Source of the DNA: CAVWDI01 sp963753725
Lineage (GTDB): Bacteria > Chloroflexota > Anaerolineae > Anaerolineales > UBA4823
Direction of reading: 5' to 3'
NCBI GenBank assembly: GCA_963753725.1
Contig: CAVWDI010000003.1
Span: 1 to 64,000, forward strand
DNA length: 64,000 nucleotides
Shown: positions 11,437-20,593 of the stretch, in pieces
How positions within the stretch are numbered: position 1 is the stretch's first letter
Layout: each line of letters begins with the position of its first letter
Made by a program: the position numbers and the translations under genes
Notes under the pieces: generated by a model
Databases searched by the model: none
What the model was told of the DNA's origin: nothing
What the model saw: the letters and a program-made list of their open reading frames with translations, nothing else

Positions 11437-13020
11437 TCAAGTTTGAATTATTAGAGCGATCACTAAAACGAGCAGTAGGATTGACCAGAAGATTCCGCCG
11501 CGGCCTTCAAATATGGCATTTCCGAAGTTAAGCGTTCGATCCGCTGCGGAATAAATAATTTTTATGATGCGATAAAACCATTCCAATGAAAAGAAAGAAT
11601 CCAGCATGGATAGGGGGCGGGTTAGGAGCGCATAAAAACGTTCGTACAATAGCCAGAATATGATCCCTAGAAGGGCTGCCGCAATCCCCGGCCAGGATTC
11701 ATAAATTTGACCAGGAAATTTAAATGAATGAGTTTGAAAGGATTGGTCGCCAAAATAGGCAAGGATAAAATGTGTAACCGGCAGCAGCGCTAAACCAAAG
11801 GGGTACATCAACAATACCCATCTTTCCGCGGCAAGTATTCCCCGTTCTTGAATCTGGATATAGCGATAAAATCCTGCGGTTAACAAACCCTGGACGATCA
11901 GGTATAAATACACTGCAGGCTGTATGGGTGGTGAGTATAAAAGTAAGCCTTCCCAGGAAGCAAAAAAGGGTAGTGAGGATAGATTTAACAGGCCAAAAAT
12001 GAGGATATAACCAGCCCATTTGCGCCTGGTGTGGAAGGATAATAATAGACCAGCGCACATTAGCGTGGTTATACTCCACGTAAGACTGGCGGTTTGCTTA
12101 CCAAGGATTGAGCAGGCCAGCACTAATGATGAAGCGCTGATCATCCAATAAGGCAGCCCTTCAGATATGCTTTCTCTGGAAATCCACAATAATCCGCTGA
12201 GAATTGAGAGGATTCCAACGAGCGCCAATAGCATAGTTGTGATACTGGGAACGATGGCGGCGCCCGATAACCTGACCAGTATGATCAGACTTGCCGACAG
12301 AGGGATCAACCGCATGATAGATGCGTAATCAAACCTGTTTCGTTTATTGAACTCGAAGGGGGTGCTTAAGGGTAATACCGCGATCCGCAGTCCGGCTGCG
12401 AAGGCGATGATCAGAAATACTGGGGCGCTTAATTTCGTGAAACCGGGGTACATTTCATAAGATATCGAGATCACAGCAGCAAACAATAAAAACAGCAGGC
12501 TGATCCCGCGCGTAAATGTGTTGAAAAAGAATTTTTGAAATTTAAGTTGGTTATCAGAGATTCGCAGCCAAATAATGATTTCAGCTATATCCAAAAAGAC
12601 CCAAAAGAAAAGCAAGGTCAGCAGGTTGCCGGCCATTACCGCTAGGACGCTTATCGAAGTTAACAGTAACAGAGCTAACCGATGATAAAAATTAGATCCA
12701 CCAGAAACGTTATCCGCCCTGCGGGTTACTTCGATAAGAAATGCGGAAAATGTGATTGTAATAATTGCAACTGCGAACATCCAGGCGGTGTTATCAGCCA
12801 GGAGTAAAGGAGAAATCGGGAACAGTTCAACCGGTTTCCAGACCACCAATTCTGCTCTGCTGGGAATCTGTACTTTGGAAAGGAGGACGATGACCCAGGC
12901 CAAAGCAGCGCTGATTACTGAGACAAGCCAGAAATAGGTGAACTTTAGTTTAAGAAAATGGATAACAAATATAATAATGGCCGCTAATAAAAGAACGATG
13001 GCTGGTAAAAATGGGAGCAT
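11437..13020 (-). CDS. NuoL/HyfB-like proton-translocating membrane subunit
   Basis: A 527-residue, roughly 14-helix membrane protein, intact. Early helices (NTAWMFAVAIITITFSAFLIEVTRR), LLLLTSISVLAVMAGNLLTLLFFW and the later RNRFDYASIMRLIPLSASLIILVRL follow the layout of the NuoL/M/N antiporter family. The usual sequence motifs are degenerate. It begins a three-gene overlapping set (13,020 to 9,323) that lacks any hydrophilic redox subunit. A 29-nt gap separates it from the lipoprotein gene upstream. It is inferred to translocate H+ or Na+, perhaps with partners encoded elsewhere. Confidence 0.65.
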   Translation of the reverse strand: MLPFLPAIVLLLAAIIIFVIHFLKLKFTYFWLVSVISAALAWVIVLLSKVQIPSRAELVVWKPVELFPISPLLLADNTAWMFAVAIITITFSAFLIEVTRRADNVSGGSNFYHRLALLLLTSISVLAVMAGNLLTLLFFWVFLDIAEIIIWLRISDNQLKFQKFFFNTFTRGISLLFLLFAAVISISYEMYPGFTKLSAPVFLIIAFAAGLRIAVLPLSTPFEFNKRNRFDYASIMRLIPLSASLIILVRLSGAAIVPSITTMLLALVGILSILSGLLWISRESISEGLPYWMISASSLVLACSILGKQTASLTWSITTLMCAGLLLSFHTRRKWAGYILIFGLLNLSSLPFFASWEGLLLYSPPIQPAVYLYLIVQGLLTAGFYRYIQIQERGILAAERWVLLMYPFGLALLPVTHFILAYFGDQSFQTHSFKFPGQIYESWPGIAAALLGIIFWLLYERFYALLTRPLSMLDSFFSLEWFYRIIKIIYSAADRTLNFGNAIFEGRGGIFWSILLLVLVIALIIQT

Positions 13021-13049
13021 TTGCGATTATTTTTTTATAAATTACAGTT

Positions 13050-14627
13050 TTAAGAGCGCGGCGTTGGGGGTAACCATTTGAATCCAGCAGCGTCTTCACC
13101 AAAAAGTAACCGTAAGTCGCGCATCAGACTGCCATCGAAGGGAGCATAAATCACTTCCTTGTTTTTTCCCAGGATCAATGCCCCAGATCTATCCGGTGCC
13201 CATAGAATATCCATCGAATTATAAGGAATAACGATAATTTCATTTACATCCCCATTGTCAATGTCCAATTGATAAAGAATGGGTGAGGTGTCTGATCCTA
13301 CCTGGCAGAGACCGAATGTGAATTGGTTCTCGTCTGACTGCTTTAACCAATTCGGGAAGTAATGGATATCAAGGTCGTCCTGGTTTGGCAATGCAGGATA
13401 AATGCTGGAATTTAAATCAATTTTCTCCTCCAGCAGTAGGATATCTTTAGATGTGGGTATGACATTCCACAAGTCGAGGTAAGGAAGTGGGGGATCCAGA
13501 ACCCCGCCGCTGTGTCCCACCAGCAGCGCCCCGTTCTCTGTCCAGGTTGCGCATGCATCCTGGTTTGAAAAATCATAAGTTTCGGGCACCTGAATGATCC
13601 TGCCTGATCCAGTATCAAGTATTCCCTGCCAGCGGACGCCATAATTCGAAGGTACGATGTCCATCAATACAAAACGGCCGTTGGGGGACCAATCAAAGGA
13701 GTTGAAAGTGACATCGATTTCTTCTTCTCCGCCTTCAGGATCGGCTACCTGGATGGTGTTTGAGTATACCTGACGGACAGAAATATCTTCAAAATTTGCC
13801 ATCCAGACACCATCCACATCGCTCCACAATACTTCACTGCTGACTGGTGACCAACCCAGTTGATCGCATTTTGCAGTATCTGCACTATTGCAAGCGCTAA
13901 GTTCATGGGGGTATTGCGAGTTATCAAGGTGGATGCCGTAGATTAATCCATTGTCCGGTTCATCTTTATAGGCAACCCATTCCCCATCCGGGGAAATACT
14001 GATATAGTACAACCTGGGTGTGTCCTCCAGTAGGTAATGGAGGTGTTTCGTATCAAGATCGAGCACAGCCAGGTGGAAAAGTTCTTTACCATTATGCGTG
14101 ACATTGGCGCTTTTTAATACCGCAATGTGGCTGGCTCCCTCGTTGACTGAGAAATCAACTACATTTTCAACCAATACGTTGAAAAAGTTGGTCACATGAT
14201 CCCAGCGCATCAGGTCACCCCCGGATAAGAACAACAGATCGGAGGTTTCTTCGAACTGTGTGGTCCTGGTAGTGATGGGATCAGGGGTTACCAGCACCAC
14301 ATTTTCAGCGGTAGTTGGTGTATTCTGTGGAGGTATATCTTCGGTAGGAGGCGTTTGAGTTGCCTTTGGTGGTGTTTTTTCGATTATTGGGGTTGAAGTA
14401 GGTGATACAGCGGTTTCGCTGGATTTTATCTCCGCTTCAAATTCAGTTGGGGTGGGGTTTTGTGGTCCGATTACAGGTATATCAAAAGGTAAACTGCTGC
14501 ACGCTGAGAAGAGCAGCGTGGTGGCCGTAATTATAGGCAATAGAATGGTTAACCGGGTCAGAGAATACAACCGGTGTACCAAGCTTATTGAATTAGAAAT
14601 GTTTCGCTGCGCGTTGGTATGTTCCAT
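13050..14627 (-). CDS. Lipoprotein with TolB/WD40-type beta-propeller
   Basis: A 525-residue protein with an N-terminal hydrophobic segment ending in a lipobox (LLFSAC, about residues 38-43), a long Thr/Pro linker (PTSTPIIEKTPPKATQTPPTE) and a C-terminal domain with repeated propeller blades such as YYISISPDGEWVAY, LGWSPVSSEVLWSDVDGVW and FDWSPNGRFVLMD. This architecture is a common extracytoplasmic lipoprotein type. It lies upstream of the complex-I-like membrane trio on the same strand and could be transcribed with it, but a functional link is not shown. Ligand unknown. Confidence 0.75.
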   Translation of the reverse strand: MEHTNAQRNISNSISLVHRLYSLTRLTILLPIITATTLLFSACSSLPFDIPVIGPQNPTPTEFEAEIKSSETAVSPTSTPIIEKTPPKATQTPPTEDIPPQNTPTTAENVVLVTPDPITTRTTQFEETSDLLFLSGGDLMRWDHVTNFFNVLVENVVDFSVNEGASHIAVLKSANVTHNGKELFHLAVLDLDTKHLHYLLEDTPRLYYISISPDGEWVAYKDEPDNGLIYGIHLDNSQYPHELSACNSADTAKCDQLGWSPVSSEVLWSDVDGVWMANFEDISVRQVYSNTIQVADPEGGEEEIDVTFNSFDWSPNGRFVLMDIVPSNYGVRWQGILDTGSGRIIQVPETYDFSNQDACATWTENGALLVGHSGGVLDPPLPYLDLWNVIPTSKDILLLEEKIDLNSSIYPALPNQDDLDIHYFPNWLKQSDENQFTFGLCQVGSDTSPILYQLDIDNGDVNEIIVIPYNSMDILWAPDRSGALILGKNKEVIYAPFDGSLMRDLRLLFGEDAAGFKWLPPTPRS

Positions 14628-14679
14628 GAACTTCCAAAGTTTACACGGATTTTATGATATTTGTCCAGTGAGAGGGGGA

Positions 14680-16107
14680 TTAAAGAACTGGCGCTCCGGA
14701 CTCTCGTTTGAGAAATTTGCCGTCCCCAGCTTGTCCCAGCCAGCGGCGTTCGTCAACGATCAATTTGCCTCTTAAAAACACCTTGTGTGGGAATCCTTTC
14801 AGTTCCCAACCTTCAAACAGATTGTAGTCTGTGCGGTGTTGGGCGAGCGCTTTTCCATATGTCAGACTCTTATTCGGATCCCAGATAAGGATATCCGCAT
14901 CTGAACCGGCGGATAATGAGCCTTTGCGAGGATATAACCCGAAGATTTTTGCGGGGTTAGTACTGGTTAACGCGACGAACTGGTTCGGTGTGATGCGGCC
15001 GCAACCCACCCCTTTAGTCCAGATAACCGGTAATCGATCTCCAACTCCAGGTAATCCATTGGGGATTTTTGTAAAGTTATGCTCTCCGAGTTCTTTACCT
15101 GGTATGGAGACCAGAGACCCTTCGTACTCAATGGGCAGCGTGCCGTTGTAGAAAAATGGGCAGTGGTCCGTCCCGATCACTTGAATGGTCTCATTCATCA
15201 GTCCCCCCCACAAGCCTTCATTATCCGCTTTTGTGCGCATAGGTGGGGAACATATCCATTTAGAACCATCCGGGCGTTTCAGGTCTTCGATTGTGAAGAA
15301 CAGGTACTGCGGGCATGTTTCACCCATTACCGGTATGCCTCTATCCCTGGCATACTGTAGCTGGTCCACTTCGCCGGCAGTATTCATATGGACGATATAG
15401 AGTGGGGCATCTGCCTGCGCGGATAAGGCGCAGGCGCGCAGCGTGGATTCAACTGCGCCCCAGGCTGGGCGGGTGTAGGCATGCCATTCCGGCGCGAAGT
15501 GTCCCGCATTTAACGCTTCCTCAACCAGTATATCGATCACATCTCCATTTTCCGCATGCAGCATGGTCAGCAGACCATTTTCCCCAGCAATTCTCAGTAC
15601 CCTGAATATTTCGCCATCCTGCAGCCTCAGGCGCCCATTATAGGCGGTGAACACTTTTACCGTTGTGATCCCTAAATTCGGGAGGGTTGGAATTTCTTTT
15701 TCGATTTTATCGTCGAGATGGGTGATATTCATGTGGAAGCTGAAGTCGATGGCGGCTTTATGATCGGCTTTCGTGTGCCATAATTCAATAGATGCTTCCA
15801 AAGTCGGTTCATCCTGGGGTACAAAATCGATAACTGTCGTTGTCCCGCCAAACGCAGCAGCTTTATGCCCCGTGTAATGATCGTCTGAGGATACGGTGTC
15901 AAACATCGGTAAATCTAAGTGAGTGTGCGGATCAACGCCGCCGGGCAATACATACATCCCGGATGCGTCCACGATTTGGGCGCCCGGCTTCTCGATTTTC
16001 GTTTCAATCCGGATAATTTTCTCGTTTCTAATCAAAATATCAGCATTATAAGTATCCGAAGCGGTAATCATAGTGCCAGATTTGATCAACGTATATTCAT
16101 CAGTCAT
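14680..16107 (-). CDS. Dihydropyrimidinase / hydantoinase (HyuA-like)
   Basis: A 475-residue cyclic-amidase of the metal-dependent amidohydrolase superfamily that opens six- or five-membered cyclic ureides (dihydropyrimidines, hydantoins) to carbamoyl amino acids. Visible motifs: DPHTHLDLP (first metal site), the region of the carboxylated Lys (TTVKVFTAYNG), LHAENGD, YIVHMNTAGE, and GTDHCPF for the late Asp. Length matches the family. It lies at the downstream end of the minus-strand nucleobase locus, next to a PLP enzyme and a conserved unknown. This parallels hyuA beside ygeX/ygeW in enterobacterial purine clusters. I infer a catabolic role; substrate preference cannot be read from sequence. 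Confidence 0.85.
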   Translation of the reverse strand: MTDEYTLIKSGTMITASDTYNADILIRNEKIIRIETKIEKPGAQIVDASGMYVLPGGVDPHTHLDLPMFDTVSSDDHYTGHKAAAFGGTTTVIDFVPQDEPTLEASIELWHTKADHKAAIDFSFHMNITHLDDKIEKEIPTLPNLGITTVKVFTAYNGRLRLQDGEIFRVLRIAGENGLLTMLHAENGDVIDILVEEALNAGHFAPEWHAYTRPAWGAVESTLRACALSAQADAPLYIVHMNTAGEVDQLQYARDRGIPVMGETCPQYLFFTIEDLKRPDGSKWICSPPMRTKADNEGLWGGLMNETIQVIGTDHCPFFYNGTLPIEYEGSLVSIPGKELGEHNFTKIPNGLPGVGDRLPVIWTKGVGCGRITPNQFVALTSTNPAKIFGLYPRKGSLSAGSDADILIWDPNKSLTYGKALAQHRTDYNLFEGWELKGFPHKVFLRGKLIVDERRWLGQAGDGKFLKRESGAPVL

Positions 16108-16126
16108 AAGCTGTTCGATGTAAATA

Positions 16127-16698
16127 TCAATTTGAAAATTTGTGAATATCTTTTATGCCTAAAATCTCAGCTAACAGGAGAGGATCGATTTCCATCGTGG
16201 GGTCCTCTTCTATGGAATATTCCTGTGATGCTGAAGCGCGCTCTCGCAATGCGTTCCATAACGTGCGGCGTTCATCGGATTGAACGACCAGATCGTTGAT
16301 TGTTGATGCCTTAGACAAATATTCGCCGGTGGTATAAAAGAACGTAATCCGGCGCCATTTGCCGGCTGGAATTGGTTGACCTAATGGTAATAAAGTCCCA
16401 ATTTGTATTTTATAATATTCCTGGCTGGCATGCGGGTGATCAACCTCTTCGATCAGTAGTTCCCGCGGGTAACCAGCTCGTGTCCCCTGACTGGCGCAAC
16501 GTATTTTATCTGCCATTTATCACCTTCAAACGCCGCGGTCTGGTAGAACGCCAGATAATCTACTGCAATCACCTTCGGAGCAGATCGCAGTGGGATGCGG
16601 TACCAGCCAAGCAGACGCGCAATTTCAAGATCCCTCGGATCCTTCATTACCGCAACCAGAATGAGTGATGTATCTTGTGGGTATGAATTTTCCACCAT
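16127..16698 (-). CDS. Conserved unknown protein, one frameshift
   Basis: Two segments (16698-16453 and 16516-16127) join near 16,480 into about 190 residues. The N-terminus, VAVMKDPRDLEIARLLGWYRIPLRS, then VDYLAFYQTAAFEGDKW and a later KWRRITFFYTTGEYL, read as a compact soluble domain. I recall similar sequences as uncharacterised proteins in Chloroflexota, but cannot name a domain. It lies 14 nt downstream of the PLP-enzyme gene and 19 nt upstream of the hydantoinase, so it is part of the same transcript. A role in the locus, or plain hitch-hiking, are both possible. Confidence 0.6.
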
Positions 16699-16711
16699 AC
16701 CACCTGCTCAA

Positions 16712-18185
16712 TTATGCTTTAGCCAAACCCACTTCTGCGTTAAATTCATCGATCAATTCGTCGATTTCATTCACCTGATTCTGCACGTCACTCCAGTACT
16801 CCCGCTCGTACCATTGGTCCATAATCTCTTCATAGGTTTTACCTTGCTGTTCGATCCAGGTGAAGTATTTCAGATTATGTATGCTGCGCTTACCCTTATA
16901 GGTCAGTTCGATTTGATTATCTGTCGTTATCCCCTGTAAATGACGGGCATGATCAGCGACAGCATCTGTGTTTGTGTATTCGCCGTATTCTTCATGCATC
17001 TCACGCAGTCGGCTCTGGTAGAGTTCCATCGAGTTCGGTCAGCATGGTGAGCACGATATCATTCTCACCCATTTCATAATACTTGGCGAATTTAATAGCT
17101 GATACCAGGTTCGAGATGCCGGAGAAGCCTAATAAATCAAGATTCTCCACAATATTTTCAGGTACACCTTCATTGATCAGCAATGATTGACCTGCTGGTT
17201 CATTAAACAATCGCGCCAGACTGACCACTGAATTATCGTCAATTGCCACGACCATGTCCGTATTCTTGCTGTTGTGGATCCAGGGTACGTGTTTATCGCC
17301 GATGCCCTCTATGCGGTGGGCGCCGAACCCATTTTCCAAAAGTGTGGGGCACTGCAGCGCTTCACTGGCGACGATTTTACTTCCTGGAAAGAGCTGTTTG
17401 AGATAGTCTCCGCAAGCGATCGTTCCAGCCGAGCCAGTAGCGGACACCAGGCCGCGATATTCATCACGCGGGCCCAACTCTGCCTCGAGGATTTCTTCGC
17501 AGGCGCTTCCAGTCAATTCATAGTGCCACAAATAATTCCCAAATTCATCGAACTGGTTGAAGATCATCAGGTCTTCACCAGAGCCGCGCAGTTCCCAGCA
17601 CTTGTCAAAGATTTCCTTGACATTCGATTCGCTGCCCGGGGTAGCGATCACTTCACTGGCGATGTTTTCCAACCATTCAAAACGTTCCCGGCTCATTTCT
17701 TCAGGCAGTATCGCGATTGATTCGCATGCCAGCAGTTCTGAATCGTAAGCGCCGCCCCGGCAGTAATTGCCGGTGGAAGGCCATACCGCTTTCTGGGTTG
17801 TTGGGTCGAATTGACCGGTGACCAGCCGAGGGACCAGACAGCCGAATGCAGCGCCTACCTTATGCGCGCCGGTGGGGAACCATTTGCCAACCAGGGCGAT
17901 GATACGTGCACCGGTGCCGGTTAAAGATGGTGGAAATTCAAGGTAATTTAATCCGCCGAAACCACCGCCAAATGCGGTTGGTTCGTTCTTCCATGTGATG
18001 CGGAACAGGTTGCGGGGATTGATATCCCACAAACCAATTTTGCTGAGTTCACTTTTTATAGAATCCGGGACAAGCTGTGGGTCTTTCATCTGAGCAAAAG
18101 TTGGAATGATAATATTGCGTTCCCGGACACGTTCAATTGCTCTTTTTCGTCTATCGTCATGAATGGTTAAATCGATCCTTGCCAC
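16712..18185 (-). CDS. Fold-type-II PLP enzyme with a long C-terminal extension (one frameshift)
   Basis: About 490 residues after correction. The first 390 are a tryptophan-synthase-beta-like fold: the PLP lysine is probably in PTGAHKVGAA, the phosphate-binding glycine loop is SATGSAGTIACG, and the WPSTGNYCRGGAYDSEL region binds substrate. A break near 17,034 comes from one extra A; without it the protein reads on through MELYQSRLREMHEEYGEY into a charged tail of about 100 residues. Annotation habit calls such proteins cysteine synthase or cystathionine beta-synthase, but the context (hydantoinase, carbamoyltransferases, carbamate kinase) suggests an ammonia-lyase step. A role like that of diaminopropionate ammonia-lyase YgeX is a guess; overall similarity to YgeX is low. 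Confidence 0.7.
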
Positions 18186-18247
18186 TATAGTTACCTCTCT
18201 ATGCAGAATATTAATATTATTATTGGGATAATTGATTGGTATTTAAA

Positions 18248-19201
18248 TTAACTCAATTCGTCTTTCGCAAAATCTTCCGGTCCTTCTTTGACAATGTACA
18301 GCGGGCGTCCTTTGGCTTCATCGTACAAGCGTCCAATATATTCTCCTAATATACCTAATGAAATTAACTGTACTCCCCCTAAGAAAAGCACCGCGATTAG
18401 GGTGGTCGCCTGTCCAAAAAAGGCTTGTTCACCTGCTAACCTGAGCGCAATCACAAAAGGTATCGCCAGGATACTCAATCCCGCTGAGATGAAGCCCACA
18501 TATGTAGCTACCTGAAGTGGAAAATAAGAAAAACTGGTGATTGCATCGCTGGCGAATTTGACCATTTTTTTGAATGGATATTTGGTCTCTCCAGCGTAAC
18601 GGGCAGCGCGTTTGTATGGGACACCTGTCTGGCGGAATCCGACCCAGACGGACATGCCGCGCAGGAAACGGTGCCTCTCCCGCATCTGGTTTATTACATC
18701 CACCACTTTGCGATCTAATAAGCGGAAATCGCCTGTATCCATGGGAATATCTACATCAGTGATTTTGTAAATAATGCGGTAAAACAGGGTGGCTGTGAAT
18801 AGTTTAAACCAGCTTTCGCCTTCCCGTTCCGTCCGGTAAGCGTAAACCACTTCATATCCTTCACGCCATTTTTCTACCAAATCTGGGATCACTTCGGGCG
18901 GGTCTTGCAGGTCAGAGTCAATAATCACCACAGCTTCACCGCGGCTGTAATCCAGACCTGCTGTGACCGCGATCTGGTGTCCAAAGTTTCTAGCGAATAT
19001 TACCGGACGAACTTTTTTATCTTCGTGGGCTAATTTTCTGATCAATTCTCTTGAGCCATCTTCCGAACCGTCGTCGATCAGGATTAATTCCCAGCTATCC
19101 TGGAATGGCTCAAGGGCGGCTTTTACGCGTTTGTACAATTCAGGCAGGATAGCCGCTTCGTTGTAAACAGGGGCGATGATTGAAATTATTGGAGAATTCA
19201 T
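18248..19201 (-). CDS. GT2 polyprenyl-phosphate glycosyltransferase (DPM1/GtrB-like)
   Basis: A 317-residue membrane glycosyltransferase. The GT-A domain starts ISIIAPVYNEAAILPELY, has IDDGSEDGS and the metal-binding DSDLQDPP, and MDTGDFRLLDRKVV. Two C-terminal membrane helices follow (about 230-290), with the usual GEYIGRLYDEAKGRPLYIV ending. Such enzymes transfer a sugar to undecaprenyl phosphate for later surface use. It sits between two PLP-enzyme genes of the catabolic locus without obvious metabolic connection, so co-location may be incidental. Confidence 0.9.
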   Translation of the reverse strand: MNSPIISIIAPVYNEAAILPELYKRVKAALEPFQDSWELILIDDGSEDGSRELIRKLAHEDKKVRPVIFARNFGHQIAVTAGLDYSRGEAVVIIDSDLQDPPEVIPDLVEKWREGYEVVYAYRTEREGESWFKLFTATLFYRIIYKITDVDIPMDTGDFRLLDRKVVDVINQMRERHRFLRGMSVWVGFRQTGVPYKRAARYAGETKYPFKKMVKFASDAITSFSYFPLQVATYVGFISAGLSILAIPFVIALRLAGEQAFFGQATTLIAVLFLGGVQLISLGILGEYIGRLYDEAKGRPLYIVKEGPEDFAKDELS

Positions 19202-19220
19202 GAATATTTATTTTATCACT

Positions 19221-20477
19221 CTATTCACTGCCCAAGATTCTCTTCAAATCGGTTAATGTCGGCTCGATCACAGGCGCTTCCGGTACGGCGCGCATGGCTG
19301 CTTTTACATCTTTCAGACCGCTTCCGGTATTAAGAACCAGTACTGGATCATGTGCATGGATAATTTTCTCCCCAATCGCTCTGACCAAACCTGCGTATGA
19401 TGCTGCGCCGGCAGGTTCCGCGAAAATTCCAACCTGCCCCAAATGTGCAATGGCTTCTAATATCTCATCGTCGCTTACCGTTATATATTCACCCCCGGTT
19501 TGGGCGGCTGCCCTGATTGCGCGCACTCCATCGCGCGGCAGGTCGACGGATATACTGTCGGCAAGTGTGGTTGAAGTGACCGGTGTGATCACTTCCGTGT
19601 TTGAGTTGAATGCATTTGCTATAGCAGCTGATCCAACCGCCTGCACACCGAATAATCGCGGTACCGAATCAATCCAGCCCAATTCCAGAAGATCTTTAAA
19701 GCCTTTGTGAATCCCTGAAATAATGTTTCCATCACCGACCGAAACGAAAATGGAAAGCGCACCCCAATCCTCTGATATTTCGCCCACATTTTTATTCATC
19801 CATTCCCAGATCTCAAAGGCGGCGGTTTTCTTTCCTTCAGCGGTGAAGGGGTTGTAACCAGTATTGCGGCAGTACCAACCAAATTCTTCTGAAGCCTGGA
19901 TGCTCAGATCGAAGGCCTCATCGTATGTACCATCCACCAGGAGCACCTGTGCACCGTAGACCAGTAACTGCGCAATTTTTGCAGGAGGCGCGCTCCTGGG
20001 GGCGAAAATGACCGCTTTTTGAGCGACCGCAGCAGCCATCCCGGCTAGCGCCGCGCCAGCATTACCCGTTGATGCGGTGACGACTACCTGTGCGTTAATT
20101 TCACGCGCCCTGGCCACGACGACAGCACTGGCGCGGTCTTTAAATGAGGCGGTCGGGTTGCGGCTTTCATCTTTTACCCACAGTTTTTTCAAACCAATTT
20201 CGGTAGCCAGGACTTTTGGGGCAAATACCGGCGTCCATCCTGCATTTCTAAGTGGGGTAAATTCCCCACCCGGATCTTGGACCGGCAGCAGCGCTAAATA
20301 ACGCCACAGGGAGGCTTCGTCCGAACAAATTGAAGAGGGTGTGTAATTCTGTTTGATCCGGTCATAATCCAGAAGGATGTCCAGATTGCCGCCATCTTGC
20401 GGACAGGTGTAAGTGATTTCATCCCCAGCGTATTCCTGACCGCAAATTGAGCATTTGTAAACAAAGTTATTTTTCAT
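19221..20477 (-). CDS. Threonine-synthase-like PLP enzyme
   Basis: A 418-residue fold-type-II PLP protein. An N-terminal zinc-ribbon-like stretch (CSICGQEYAGDEITYTCP, four Cys) precedes the catalytic domain. The PLP lysine lies in NPTASFKDRA, the glycine loop region in TASTGNAGAALAG, and a C-terminal NTGSGLKD is typical of threonine synthase. Zinc-ribbon threonine synthases usually make threonine from O-phosphohomoserine. Its placement between a nucleobase transporter ATPase and a second PLP enzyme raises a catabolic beta-elimination alternative. No other threonine biosynthesis gene is nearby. Confidence 0.8.
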   Translation of the reverse strand: MKNNFVYKCSICGQEYAGDEITYTCPQDGGNLDILLDYDRIKQNYTPSSICSDEASLWRYLALLPVQDPGGEFTPLRNAGWTPVFAPKVLATEIGLKKLWVKDESRNPTASFKDRASAVVVARAREINAQVVVTASTGNAGAALAGMAAAVAQKAVIFAPRSAPPAKIAQLLVYGAQVLLVDGTYDEAFDLSIQASEEFGWYCRNTGYNPFTAEGKKTAAFEIWEWMNKNVGEISEDWGALSIFVSVGDGNIISGIHKGFKDLLELGWIDSVPRLFGVQAVGSAAIANAFNSNTEVITPVTSTTLADSISVDLPRDGVRAIRAAAQTGGEYITVSDDEILEAIAHLGQVGIFAEPAGAASYAGLVRAIGEKIIHAHDPVLVLNTGSGLKDVKAAMRAVPEAPVIEPTLTDLKRILGSE

Positions 20478-20593
20478 TGATTTTCCAGTTTATTCTGTTA
20501 AAGGAAAACAAACACAATGAGATTTTATTGTTTTTCCCCAGAATGATAAGAATAAATAATTACAAAATCAGTTAAAGATTGAAATCGGAACAA

